Assembly (NCBI RefSeq): GCF_000381265.1
Contig: NZ_KB906258.1
Coordinates: 222,041 to 286,040 of the forward strand
Source of the DNA: Curvibacter lanceolatus ATCC 14669
GTDB taxonomy: Bacteria; Pseudomonadota; Gammaproteobacteria; Burkholderiales; Burkholderiaceae_C
Length of the DNA: 64,000 nucleotides
Reading direction: 5' to 3'
Part shown: in pieces, positions 56,247-64,000 of the stretch
Position numbering within the stretch: the stretch's first letter is position 1
Layout: each line of letters begins with the position of its first letter
Translations under genes and position numbers: made by a program
Notes under the pieces: generated by a model
What the model saw: only the letters and a program-made list of their open reading frames with translations
Databases searched by the model: none
Told to the model about the DNA's origin: nothing

Positions 56247-57566
56247 TCACGGTGACGCGGGCTCAGATTGAAGTGTCGTCAGGGGCTGCAGTCCATGGGA
56301 ACGAACCTTGTCGCGGTACATCGCGGCATCGGCGGCGCGCACCAGTTCGTCCACGCTGGTGCCCTGGGCCGGGAACAAGGCGGTGCCGATGCTCACGCTC
56401 AAAGGCAGGGTCTGGCCACTGTCCAGCCGCAGCGGCTGGGCCAGCGCGGCGCGCAGGCGGTCCACGCAAAGGCGCACCTCCGTCTCGTCGCCCACCGGGA
56501 ACAGCACCGCCAGGAACTCGTCGCCGCCATGGCGGGCCACGAAGTCGGACTCGCGCAGGGCCGACTGCAGGCGCTGCGCCAGCTCGATCAGCAGCGCGTC
56601 GCCCACCGCATGGCCCAGGGTGTCGTTGACCTGCTTGAAGCGGTCCACATCGATGAACAGCACCGCCGCCTGCCCGCCCTGGCGCTGGCACCGCTCGAAC
56701 ACGGAAGCCAGGTGCTCGAACAGGTGGCTGCGGTTGGGCAGCCCGGTGAGCGCATCGTGCAGGCTGGCGTGGCGCAGCGACTCGTTGCTGCGGCGCAGGT
56801 CGTTGTGGCGCGCGGCCACGCGACGCTGCTGCCGCTGCAGCTCGACCAGCAGGGCATTGAAGTCGTCAGCCAGGGCATTGAGCTCTTGCACCGGGGTGGC
56901 CTGCGCGCGGCGATCGAAGGACCGGCTGGTGCGCACGGCGCGGGTCAGCTCCAGCATGGCGCCCAGGGGCTGAACGATCAGTTCCGTGAGGCGGCGCGAC
57001 ACCGCCAGCACCACCAGCGCCGTCACCGCCACACAGCCCAGCAAGGCCAGCAGCAGCAGGCCCAGGTCGCCGAGCAGGACGCGGCCATCCGAGCGCAGTT
57101 GCACCTCGCCCAAGTCACCCGCTCCAAGCCCACCGCCCAAGACTGGCGCCCTCACCGGCTGTGGCATGAACAGCTCGGCCACGCGCCGCGCCAGACGGTC
57201 GAAGGCGCCTTGGCCCGGGCGCTCCACCTGCAACAGGCGCTGCCCGCGCGCGTCCAGCACCGTGACCGAGGCCAGTTGCTCGCGCTCGGCCAGTTGCTCG
57301 GCGAGCTCGCGCAGCGCCTCCAGATCGCGGAATCGGATCGCGGGTTCACCCGCAAAGGCCAGGGAATGGGCGGCCATGGCCAGGGCATGCCGGGCGTATT
57401 GCTGCAGCGAGTACAGGCTGGCCGCGCTCATGAACAGACCGGCACAGGCCAGGGCCACGCCGGCGCTGCGCCACTGGCCCAGGCGCACCAGGCGGGCGAC
57501 GCTGCGCACGGGCCGAGCATCGGCCGGCTGCAGCCGATGGCGGGTCGTTGGCGGTGGCTGACTCAT
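56247..57566 (-). CDS. yfiN: Diguanylate cyclase YfiN
   Basis: 439-aa inner-membrane diguanylate cyclase. Two TM helices (residues ~35-55 and ~165-190) enclose a periplasmic sensor region, followed by a HAMP domain and GGDEF (347-351) with an RxxD I-site (RESD). The layout matches YfiN/TpbB. Periplasmic YfiR, encoded just upstream with a 4-nt overlap, is expected to hold it inactive until YfiB removes YfiR. Active enzyme raises c-di-GMP and promotes exopolysaccharide and surface growth. Confidence 0.9.
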   Translation of the reverse strand: MSQPPPTTRHRLQPADARPVRSVARLVRLGQWRSAGVALACAGLFMSAASLYSLQQYARHALAMAAHSLAFAGEPAIRFRDLEALRELAEQLAEREQLASVTVLDARGQRLLQVERPGQGAFDRLARRVAELFMPQPVRAPVLGGGLGAGDLGEVQLRSDGRVLLGDLGLLLLALLGCVAVTALVVLAVSRRLTELIVQPLGAMLELTRAVRTSRSFDRRAQATPVQELNALADDFNALLVELQRQQRRVAARHNDLRRSNESLRHASLHDALTGLPNRSHLFEHLASVFERCQRQGGQAAVLFIDVDRFKQVNDTLGHAVGDALLIELAQRLQSALRESDFVARHGGDEFLAVLFPVGDETEVRLCVDRLRAALAQPLRLDSGQTLPLSVSIGTALFPAQGTSVDELVRAADAAMYRDKVRSHGLQPLTTLQSEPASP

Positions 57567-58159
57567 GGGCGCCCCCCCGCAGGTCGCACCGTGAGCTGCA
57601 GCAGCCGCGCATTGACACGCAGGCCGCTGTAGGCAATGGCATCCAGATTGGCCTTGATCTGCCAGCCCTGAGCCCCCTGCAGCAGGCAGAACTTGCCACC
57701 ATAGGAGCAGAAATCATCGCCCTGGCCCAGGGTCAGGATGGGGTGGCGGTTCAGGCGCAACAGCAGCGGCTGCAGGCCACGCACGGGCATGGCGCCGAAG
57801 TAGATGGCCTGGCAGTCGAGCAGGCTGTCGGCCAGGTCGGCGCGCAGGCTGCGCAGCGCGCTGTGCACCGGAGGCACGGCCTGGGCGCCCTGGGCGTTCA
57901 GCTCGCGCGCCAGGGCCACCGCGTCGGCATCGCCGTCGTTCAGGCACAGGCGGTGGCTGGCCAGGGGCTGGGGCCAGCGGGTGTAGTGCAGGATGCCCAG
58001 CAGCAGCTCAGGCAGGGCCGGCGGTCGGGTATTCGGAGCGCCCGGGCTGGCCGCCGCCGCATCGGCGCTGCCCTGGGCAGGCGCCAGCGTGGCACAAGCC
58101 GACAGGGCCATCGCCAGGGTGGCAGATCGCCAGGTCGGTAAGCGCAAACGGGTCAGCAT
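57563..58159 (-). CDS. yfiR: YfiR-family periplasmic repressor
   Basis: 198-aa exported protein of the YfiR (DUF4154) family: signal peptide, then the ILHYTRWP segment and a C-terminal region with Cys spaced as CSYGGKFC, matching the structural disulfide of YfiR. Cys residues in RLCLND and LLDCQA give the second pair. The signal contains LSAC at residues 19-22, so lipidation is possible, which would be unusual. First gene of yfiR-yfiN-yfiB; it represses YfiN and may sense redox state through its disulfides. Confidence 0.88.
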   Translation of the reverse strand: MLTRLRLPTWRSATLAMALSACATLAPAQGSADAAAASPGAPNTRPPALPELLLGILHYTRWPQPLASHRLCLNDGDADAVALARELNAQGAQAVPPVHSALRSLRADLADSLLDCQAIYFGAMPVRGLQPLLLRLNRHPILTLGQGDDFCSYGGKFCLLQGAQGWQIKANLDAIAYSGLRVNARLLQLTVRPAGGRP

Positions 58160-58319
58160 GGATCGGAACCAGACCCAGGGCGGGGGCCCCGGGCGTCTGC
58201 TGCCGATTCTAGGAAGCGCTTTTCAGCAAGCGCCCACCTCCAAGCTCAGGAAACAGGCCGCCTTGCGAACAAGTTCACGCAAGATGGCACCCGTTCGGGC
58301 CCATCTGCGCCTTCGGGCC

Positions 58320-59636
58320 TCAGACCCGGGCCGGCAACACCGTGCCCACGCACTCGCCAAAGCCGATGCGCGCCGCACCGGGCTTCTCGCACCAGCCGCG
58401 CAGCACCACGGCGTCGCCATCTTCCAGGTACACGCGCTGCTCGCCATTGGGCAGTTGCACCGGGTTCTTGCCGCCCTGGGTCAACTCGATCAGCGCGCCG
58501 GCCTGGTCCAGCGTGGGGCCCGACAGGGTGCCGCTGCCGAACAGGTCGCCGGGCTGCAGGTTGCAGCCGTTGACCGTGTGATGGGTGAGCATCTGGGCCA
58601 CCGTCCAGTAGGCATGGCGGTAGCTGGTGCGGCAGATCACGGCGGCCGCCTGGGCGGCCTCGCGCAGGCGCGGGGTCTGCAGACCGACCTCGAGCTGGAT
58701 GTCGAAGGCGCCCTGCTCGCGGTTGGCGGCCGAATCCAGGTAGGGCAGCGGTTGCGGGTCGCCCTCGGGCCGTGTGAAGGCCACCCGGTACGGGGCCAGG
58801 GCCTCCAGGGTGACGATCCAGGGCGAGATCGTGGTGGCGAAGTTCTTCGACAGGAAGGGCCCCAGGGGCTGGTACTCCCAGGCCTGGATGTCGCGCGCCG
58901 ACCAGTCATTGAGCAGGCAGATGCCGAACACATGGTCTTCGGCCTGGCCCATGGGCACGGGCTCACCCAGCGGGTTGCCACTGCCCACGAAGATGCCCAG
59001 CTCCAGCTCGATGTCCAGCCGCTTGCAGGGCCCGAACAGGGGTTGGCTGGCGCCCGGCGGCATGGTCTGCCCCTGGGGGCGCGCAAAGCGCTGGCCCGAG
59101 ACACCGATGCTGGAGGCACGGCCGTGGTAGCCGATGGGCACCCACTTGTAGTTGGGCAACAGCGGGTTGTCCGGGCGGAACTGTTTGCCGATGTTGGTGG
59201 CGTGGTGCACCGAGGTGTAGAAGTCGGTGTAGTCGCCGATGCGGGCCGGCACGTCGTACTCGGCCTCGGCCTGGGGCACCAGGGCGGCCTGCAGGGTGGC
59301 CTGCTCGGGCGCGCCTTCGCGCAGCGCGCGCGACAAGGCCAGGCGCAGCGCGCTCCAGGCCGGGGCGCCCAGGGCCATCAGGGCGTTGAGCTTGTCTTGC
59401 GCGGCGGCCTGCACGGCTTGCGCCGCCAGGCCGGTGAACACGCTGCTGGCCGCCACGGCCGCCAGGTCGAGCACCTGGTCGCCAATGGCCACGCCACCGC
59501 GCCAGGCTTCGTTGCGGCCAGCGCGGCGGAAGATGGCGAAGGGCAGGTTCTGGATCGGAAAGTCGGCCCCAGTCGCCTGGGCCGTGGCCACCCAGCTGCG
59601 CAGGGCCGGGTCATGGGTTTCGTTGAGAAGCGTCAT
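58320..59636 (-). CDS. fahA: Fumarylacetoacetase
   Basis: 438-aa hydrolase for the last step of tyrosine/homogentisate breakdown (fumarylacetoacetate to fumarate and acetoacetate). Active-site regions are evident: DFYTSVHHATNIG, PIGYHGRASS, ELELGIFVG, LLNDWSARDIQAWEYQPLGPF (in parts), and TVNGCNLQPGDL. Standard length. It follows the VOC gene by 51 nt in one operon. Homogentisate dioxygenase is not in the window. Confidence 0.96.
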   Translation of the reverse strand: MTLLNETHDPALRSWVATAQATGADFPIQNLPFAIFRRAGRNEAWRGGVAIGDQVLDLAAVAASSVFTGLAAQAVQAAAQDKLNALMALGAPAWSALRLALSRALREGAPEQATLQAALVPQAEAEYDVPARIGDYTDFYTSVHHATNIGKQFRPDNPLLPNYKWVPIGYHGRASSIGVSGQRFARPQGQTMPPGASQPLFGPCKRLDIELELGIFVGSGNPLGEPVPMGQAEDHVFGICLLNDWSARDIQAWEYQPLGPFLSKNFATTISPWIVTLEALAPYRVAFTRPEGDPQPLPYLDSAANREQGAFDIQLEVGLQTPRLREAAQAAAVICRTSYRHAYWTVAQMLTHHTVNGCNLQPGDLFGSGTLSGPTLDQAGALIELTQGGKNPVQLPNGEQRVYLEDGDAVVLRGWCEKPGAARIGFGECVGTVLPARV

Positions 59637-59687
59637 CGTTCAATCAGAGAGAGCCTGTGAGGGTGTGGGTACGGAAAGTCTGGAAGC

Positions 59688-60227
59688 TCAGGCCTGGCTC
59701 ATGCTGCCGTCGTGCATCCAGGCGGCGTGCTTGGGGGCGCGCTTGGTCTGCGACCACTCTTCGATCATGTCCCACTTCACCTCGTCGAGCTTTTTCATCA
59801 TCTCGGGGGTGCCGGTGTCGGCCGCCAGTTCGAGGCGGTGGCCGTTGGGGTCGAAGAAGTAGATCGACTTGAAGATGGTGTGGTCGGTGGGGCCGATCAC
59901 CTCGATGCCGGCGGCCTCCAGGCGGGCCTTGGTGGCGATCAGGGTGTCCACCGAATCAACCTTGAGGGCCAGATGCTGCACCCAGGCCGGGGTGTTGCGG
60001 TCGCGGTCCATCGGGGGTTGGCTGGGCAGCTCGAAGAAGGCCAGCACATTGCCATTGCCCGCGTCCAGAAAGATGTGCATGTAAGGGTCGGGGGCCTTGG
60101 TCGAGGGCACTTCGTTCTCGGCGATGGCGAGCACGAACTTCATGTCCAGGTGTTTTTCGTACCACTGCACGGTTTGCTTGGCATCGATGCAGCGGTAGGC
60201 GACGTGGTGAACTTTTTGAACCAGCAT
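59688..60227 (-). CDS. VOC-family (glyoxalase/dioxygenase-fold) protein
   Basis: 179-aa vicinal-oxygen-chelate protein with the paired beta-alpha-beta-beta-beta modules: metal-ligand-type His in KVHHVAYR and QHLALKV, Glu in LAFFELP and HRLELAAD. It starts the operon with fahA, so it probably acts on an aromatic-ring breakdown intermediate or its isomer. The ATG at 60227 has GGAG upstream. Divergent from a LysR gene that may control it. Confidence 0.85.
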   Translation of the reverse strand: MLVQKVHHVAYRCIDAKQTVQWYEKHLDMKFVLAIAENEVPSTKAPDPYMHIFLDAGNGNVLAFFELPSQPPMDRDRNTPAWVQHLALKVDSVDTLIATKARLEAAGIEVIGPTDHTIFKSIYFFDPNGHRLELAADTGTPEMMKKLDEVKWDMIEEWSQTKRAPKHAAWMHDGSMSQA

Positions 60228-60376
60228 GTTGAGGTCTCCGTAAGCGTTGTGTCTGGCGATGATCGTCGGGGAATTTGTCGTCGGGCTCTCGCCATGAGGC
60301 CCGGGGCAATGCCATTGGAATGGATCACCAACTATCATGCAAGCCGTTTTATTCGATCAATTTATAGGTTAATCCG

Positions 60377-61282
60377 ATGAATGTGACCTTGCGGCAGTTG
60401 CGGGCCTTTCTGGCCGTGGCGCGCACCGGCAGCTTCACCCTGGCGGCCGAGAGCCTGTACATCTCGCAGTCGGCCCTGTCGGGCCTGGTGAAGGAGCTGG
60501 AGCAGTCCATGGGCGTGCGCCTGATCGACCGCAGCACACGCCGCGTGCACCTGACCGAGGCCGGTGAACGCCTCAGCCCGATGCTGGAGACCGTGCTGCA
60601 CGACCTGGACGAGGTGCTGCACCGCGCCGTGGACGACAGCACCAGCCAGAAAGGCGTGGTGCGGGTGGCGGTGTCGCAGTTGCTGGCGTCCACCCTGATG
60701 CCCGACCTGATCGCGCGCTTCCAGGCCGAGCACCCGGGCGGCTCGGTGAAGCTGGTGGACGTGCCGGTGGAAGACGTGATGGCCCGGGTGTTCTCGGGCG
60801 AGGTGGACATCGGCATCGGCCCCGAACGCGAGCCCAACTCCGACATCACCTCGGCCCACCTGTTTGACGGGCCCTTCATGGCGGTCTACCCGCCCGGGCA
60901 CCCGCTGGCCGCCCAAGAAAGCCTGCGCTGGACCGATCTCAAGCCCTACCCCGTGATCGGCCTGCAGGGCCAGTTCACCGAGCGCCTGGCCCAGGACCTG
61001 CGCGCCGCCGACCCCGACTTCCAGTTTGTGCCGAGCACCGAGGTGGCCTACATGTCCACCGCCTTGTCGATGGTGCAGGCCGGCCTGGGCGTGGCCCTGT
61101 GCATCCCCTACGCTGCCCCCCTGGTCACGCTCTACGGCCTGAGCATGATGCCCCTGGGCCAGCCCGAGGTGCGCCGCAGCTTCGAGGTCTTCACCCGCCG
61201 CGGTCGCTCACTGTCGCCCCTGGCCCAGGCTTTCCTGGACGACATCGGGCCGAAGATCCGGGGGATGCCGTATCTGGGGTGA
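60377..61282 (+). CDS. LysR-family transcriptional regulator
   Basis: 301-aa LysR regulator: N-terminal winged HTH (LRQLRAFLAVARTGSFTLAAESL, SQSALSGLVKELE) and a periplasmic-binding-like effector domain. It is divergent from the VOC-fahA operon (149 nt, AT-rich near its own start), the classic arrangement for a LysR protein activating the divergent genes in response to a pathway compound. Confidence 0.92.
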   Translation: MNVTLRQLRAFLAVARTGSFTLAAESLYISQSALSGLVKELEQSMGVRLIDRSTRRVHLTEAGERLSPMLETVLHDLDEVLHRAVDDSTSQKGVVRVAVSQLLASTLMPDLIARFQAEHPGGSVKLVDVPVEDVMARVFSGEVDIGIGPEREPNSDITSAHLFDGPFMAVYPPGHPLAAQESLRWTDLKPYPVIGLQGQFTERLAQDLRAADPDFQFVPSTEVAYMSTALSMVQAGLGVALCIPYAAPLVTLYGLSMMPLGQPEVRRSFEVFTRRGRSLSPLAQAFLDDIGPKIRGMPYLG

Positions 61283-61317
61283 GGGAGTCCAGCAGTGACC
61301 TCCAAAAACCACTCTGA

Positions 61318-62358
61318 TCAGGCCTCACCGCCTTGCAATTCGCGCTCGATCTGCTCAATGCTGGGTAAATTGGTTCTGAGTGGGTCAGGGAGCGATTCGA
61401 TCAGCTTGTATTCGGCGATGCCCATCGGTTGGCTTTTATCGCCCAAGGCGTATTCGGCAACCACCTTGTTTTTGCTCTTGCACAGCAACAGGCCAATGGT
61501 GGGGTTGTCGAGATCGTGCTTCACCTGCCGATCTATCGCCGTCATGTAAAAGCCCAGTTGCCCAAGGTGCTCCGGCTTGAACTTGCCGCCCTTGAGTTCA
61601 ATCACGACATAACAGCGCAACTTCAGGTGATAAAACAGCAGATCGATGAAAAACTCGTCGCCGCCGACATCTAGCAAAACCTGCCGCCCGACAAAAGCAA
61701 AGCCCGCCCCTAATTCCAGCAGGAATTCGGTGACATGTTGGGTCAGAGCATATTCCACCTCGTGCTCTTGGGCCTCGTCGGTCAAGCCCAGAAAGTCGAA
61801 GCGGTAGGGGTCCTTCAGTGATTCGCGCGCCAGATCGGACTGTGGTTTGGGCAGGCTCACTTCGAAGTTGGTCACGGCTGAGCCGCTGCGCTCCAGCAAG
61901 CGGGTTTCGATTTGCATCACCAGCACATTTCGAGACCAGCTGTGCTCGATGGCCTTGGCGGCGTACCAGCGACGCGCGGCAGGGTGGGATAGCTTGTCCA
62001 GCAGCGCCAATTGGTGATACCAGGGCAATTGTGCAAGCACCGCTTGCACAAATTCGGCCTCGGGCCAGGCTTGGGCAAAGGCGCGCATGTACTTGAGGTT
62101 GCGCGGCGAAAACCCTTTCATGTCGGGGAAAGCGCTGTGCAAATCGTGCGCCAGCCGTTCAATCACCTTCGCCCCCCAGCCTTGCTCATGTTGCTTGGTC
62201 AGTATGTCGCAGCCGATTTGCCAGTACAGCAAAACCAGTTCGCGATTGACCGCCAGCGTGGCCCGTTGCTGGGCGCTGTGGATTTTGATTTTCAGCTCGC
62301 TCAGCCAGTCAACATAGCCCGTGGGCGTGGGCATCAGGGAGGCGGGTTGATCACTCAT
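61318..62358 (-). CDS. DUF1016 / PDDEXK nuclease-domain protein (YhcG-like)
   Basis: 346-aa protein: N-terminal DUF1016 helical domain (VNRELVLLYWQIGCDI, RNLKYMRAFAQAWP) and a C-terminal PD-(D/E)xK nuclease core (FIDLLFY then VVIELKGGKF), catalytic residues apparently intact. Relatives often sit inside type I restriction-modification operons. Here the start codon overlaps, by 4 nt, the stop of a 45-codon ORF that begins as HsdM, so it appears to be a survivor of a deleted type I locus. No hsdS or hsdR is found nearby. The role of this family is not settled. Confidence 0.85.
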   Translation of the reverse strand: MSDQPASLMPTPTGYVDWLSELKIKIHSAQQRATLAVNRELVLLYWQIGCDILTKQHEQGWGAKVIERLAHDLHSAFPDMKGFSPRNLKYMRAFAQAWPEAEFVQAVLAQLPWYHQLALLDKLSHPAARRWYAAKAIEHSWSRNVLVMQIETRLLERSGSAVTNFEVSLPKPQSDLARESLKDPYRFDFLGLTDEAQEHEVEYALTQHVTEFLLELGAGFAFVGRQVLLDVGGDEFFIDLLFYHLKLRCYVVIELKGGKFKPEHLGQLGFYMTAIDRQVKHDLDNPTIGLLLCKSKNKVVAEYALGDKSQPMGIAEYKLIESLPDPLRTNLPSIEQIERELQGGEA

Positions 62359-62492
62359 CCGTTTGCTCCCCTGTTTGCGATCTTGACCAAAATGGCATGC
62401 TTGGAATCCCAGCCGTCGACGGCGCCACGCATGTCGTCGGCAACCTGCCAGTTGCGGCACTGCAGTTCGGCGCGTTGTTGGGTGCTTGTCAT
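62355..62492 (-). pseudogene. Remnant of hsdM (type I restriction methyltransferase N-terminus)
   Basis: A 45-codon ORF, too short for usual gene callers. Its first ~35 residues (MTSTQQRAELQCRNWQVA, then RGAVDGWDSKHAIL) closely match the start of EcoR124-type HsdM. The catalytic part is absent: after about residue 35 the sequence diverges and stops at the DUF1016 start (ATGA overlap). It reads as a deletion remnant that now serves as a leader for the DUF1016 gene. Confidence 0.8.
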
Positions 62493-62819
62493 CGTCAATG
62501 TCCCGTTTCGATTCGGTTCAAGCTAAGAGCATGAGGCAACCGATGGCCTGGCCACCGCCTGTTCCAGTGCTGTTGCCAGCGATTGTTACCCCAAAAGTAC
62601 ACCGATCTGGGCGCAACCCATGCATGGACTCACCCACGGGCGCCCCGAGCAATGGATACGCCCCCAGCGGGACGTCACCACGGAGCTGAGCGCGGGCGCG
62701 CGCCAAGTCCTGTCGAAAGCACCGATCAGATCAACGAACGTCCAGGCCTTGAATGGGCGCTTTCAAGTGCCGATTTTCCAGATGCCTTCTGGAGAATCCC
62801 CCCCCGCCGGCGCCGGGCC
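62493..62819. other. Intergenic region, no gene seen
   Basis: 327 bp between the hsdM remnant and the DUF2783 gene. Short ORFs are present on both strands but show no recognisable protein, signal peptide or ribosome site. A GGCGCCGG-type GC palindrome near the right end could help terminate the FAD-hydroxylase operon. Lower compactness than the rest of the window fits a deletion scar. Confidence 0.6.
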
Positions 62820-63038
62820 TCAAAGATCCTTCAACGCCACCTCAATGTGCTCGCGCACCAGGCTGGCGCTGCCCAGTTGCTGCGCGTTCAGCAAGGCCAG
62901 TTTGACCAGGAACAGCTCGGTCTTGTCTGGGCCGGCCTGGTCGATGGCGCTGGCCAGGGCGTCGTAGACGTCCTCCAGGCCGGACAGGGGCAGGGATGGG
63001 GTGGTTTCAGCGGTCATGGCAGAGGTCTCGGGGTTCAT
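62820..63038 (-). CDS. DUF2783-like small protein
   Basis: 72-aa protein (65 aa if the Met at 63017 is used) with the pattern LEDVYDALASAID...ELFLVKLALLNAQQLG...VREHIEVALKDL typical of the small DUF2783 family that accompanies FAD-dependent hydroxylases. The first start overlaps the hydroxylase stop by 4 nt. No known activity; likely an accessory of the neighbouring enzyme. Confidence 0.75.
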   Translation of the reverse strand: MNPETSAMTAETTPSLPLSGLEDVYDALASAIDQAGPDKTELFLVKLALLNAQQLGSASLVREHIEVALKDL

Positions 63039-64000
63039 TGCGGCAGGGCGGTGTTCAGGGCCGCCTGCAGGCGGTGGGCGTCCAGCGTGAGCCAGCGGGC
63101 GCACACATGCTGGTCGGGGCGCAGCAGGTAGGCCGCGCCGCTGGCGGGCACACCGTAGCGCTGGCGGAAATGGCCGTCGGCGTCTGGCAGGCTGAGGTCG
63201 GCACCGGCCACCGGGCCGGGGGCGCCCACGGCGATCACCTTCAGGGGCACGCCGCGCGCCCGGGCGGCCACGACCACCTGCTGCAGGGCCCCGGGAAGGG
63301 CCGGGGCCTCGGTGAAGTACAGCAGGTCAAAGCCGCCGCCCAGGTGATCGAGCAGAAAGTCGTCGGCCGAAAGCCGGATGTTGCGCGGTGGCGCGCCGTG
63401 CGCCGGGCCGGCGCTGAACAAGGCGTTGTCGTCGCCCGGGCTGTTGAGCACCGAGCCGCTGTATTCGTGGGGTCGGGAGGTGCGCCAGTGGTAGAGCGGG
63501 CGCACAAAGCCCTGGCTCAGCGAGAGCGACAGCACCGCGTCGCGCAGCAACCTGAAGCCGCGGCTGGGCGGGGTCATGAAGCGGGTGCTCTTGCCGGCTT
63601 CGTCGATGATCTCGCGCGCAGCGCCCACGCGCTCGGTGCTGTAGTTGGCCAGCAGTTTCTCGCCGGCCAGGCCCTTCACCACGCAGCCCAGTTGCCAGCC
63701 CAGGGCCTGGGCGTCCTGGAAGGCGGTGTTGGCGCCGCGCACGCCGAAGATGGGCAGCAGGTGGGCCGCATCGCCGGTGAACAGCACGCGCCCGTGCACG
63801 TAGTCGGGCAGGGTCAGGGTGCGGGCCGAGTAGACCGAGCTCCAGTCCATCTCCCAGGGGGTGCCGGCGTGACCGATCATGGCCAGCTGGGCATCGATGC
63901 GGGCCTTGAGCGACTCGGGCCGCAGGGCCTGCTCGGGGGTTTCGCCCGGGGGCAGCTGGTAGTCGACGCGCCAGATGCCATGCGGCTCGCGGTGCATCAG
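63035..64000 (-). CDS. FAD-dependent aromatic hydroxylase (MhpA/PheA-like), 3' part
   Basis: Partial gene, cut at the right edge; 321 codons visible. Contains the FAD-binding motif of flavoprotein aromatic monooxygenases (GRVLFTGDAAHLLPIFGVRGANTAFQDA, in parts) and the thioredoxin-like C-terminal domain common in this group (RYGVPASGAAYLLRPDQHVCARW, in parts). Close in plan to 3-(3-hydroxyphenyl)propionate hydroxylase. The Met near 63997 is internal. With DUF2783 after it and tyrosine-degradation genes nearby, a role in phenolic compound breakdown is likely. Confidence 0.88.
   Translation of the reverse strand: MMHREPHGIWRVDYQLPPGETPEQALRPESLKARIDAQLAMIGHAGTPWEMDWSSVYSARTLTLPDYVHGRVLFTGDAAHLLPIFGVRGANTAFQDAQALGWQLGCVVKGLAGEKLLANYSTERVGAAREIIDEAGKSTRFMTPPSRGFRLLRDAVLSLSLSQGFVRPLYHWRTSRPHEYSGSVLNSPGDDNALFSAGPAHGAPPRNIRLSADDFLLDHLGGGFDLLYFTEAPALPGALQQVVVAARARGVPLKVIAVGAPGPVAGADLSLPDADGHFRQRYGVPASGAAYLLRPDQHVCARWLTLDAHRLQAALNTALPQ

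Overview
This GC-rich window most likely comes from a chromosome of a Burkholderiales betaproteobacterium (Comamonadaceae/Sphaerotilaceae-like). The evidence is the codon bias, an orphan Bug-family solute-binding protein, the urt and ure gene sets, the YfiBNR c-di-GMP module and intergenic repeat elements typical of that order. I cannot assign a genus from the sequence alone. Genes are tightly packed, with many 4-nt ATGA stop/start overlaps. Almost all very long opposite-strand ORFs are shadows.

Layout. 1-5358: urea ABC transporter urtA-B-C-D on the minus strand; urtE is not where it would be expected. 5638-9465: a membrane GGDEF/EAL protein converging on a FeeM-like N-acyl amino acid synthase. 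9756-17801: glutamate dehydrogenase, a Crp/Fnr regulator, a Bug binding protein, and a two-gene signalling operon. In that operon an NCS1 nucleobase-type permease is fused to a Cys-rich domain, a histidine kinase and a receiver, followed by a LuxR-type response regulator. 18030-24588: a heavy-metal RND efflux operon ending in a PII-like gene. 24652-27431: a metallophosphoesterase lipoprotein and a MauG/cytochrome c peroxidase. 27630-32411: urease operon ureABCEFG, without ureD, and with an extreme His-rich tail on UreE. 32625-35280: a superinfection-immunity-like protein, an EnvZ/OmpR-type pair and tRNA-Ser(UGA).

35344-51163: two isoquinoline-oxidoreductase-like molybdenum hydroxylase pairs flank a complete selenocysteine island. 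The island reads fdnG (in-frame UGA followed by a visible bacterial SECIS hairpin), fdnH, fdnI, fdhE, selA, selB and selC (tRNA-Sec), all on the minus strand. One hydroxylase pair is preceded by a TetR gene, and the two promoters share a palindromic operator candidate. 51189-58159: a PAS-GGDEF diguanylate cyclase, an archaeal-type PRPP synthase/NMP phosphorylase pair, and the yfiR-yfiN-yfiB module. 58320-64000: fumarylacetoacetase and a VOC protein with a divergent LysR regulator, a DUF1016 nuclease behind a 45-codon remnant of hsdM, a DUF2783 protein, and the 3' part of an FAD-dependent aromatic hydroxylase cut by the window edge.

How the genes work together. Urea uptake (urt), urease (ure) and glutamate dehydrogenase form a nitrogen theme. 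The selenocysteine genes provide for the single selenoprotein seen here, respiratory formate dehydrogenase. Three c-di-GMP proteins lie within the window. The least familiar elements are the transporter-kinase fusion, the archaeal-like nucleotide phosphorylase/PRPP synthase pair, and the PII-like protein tied to metal efflux.
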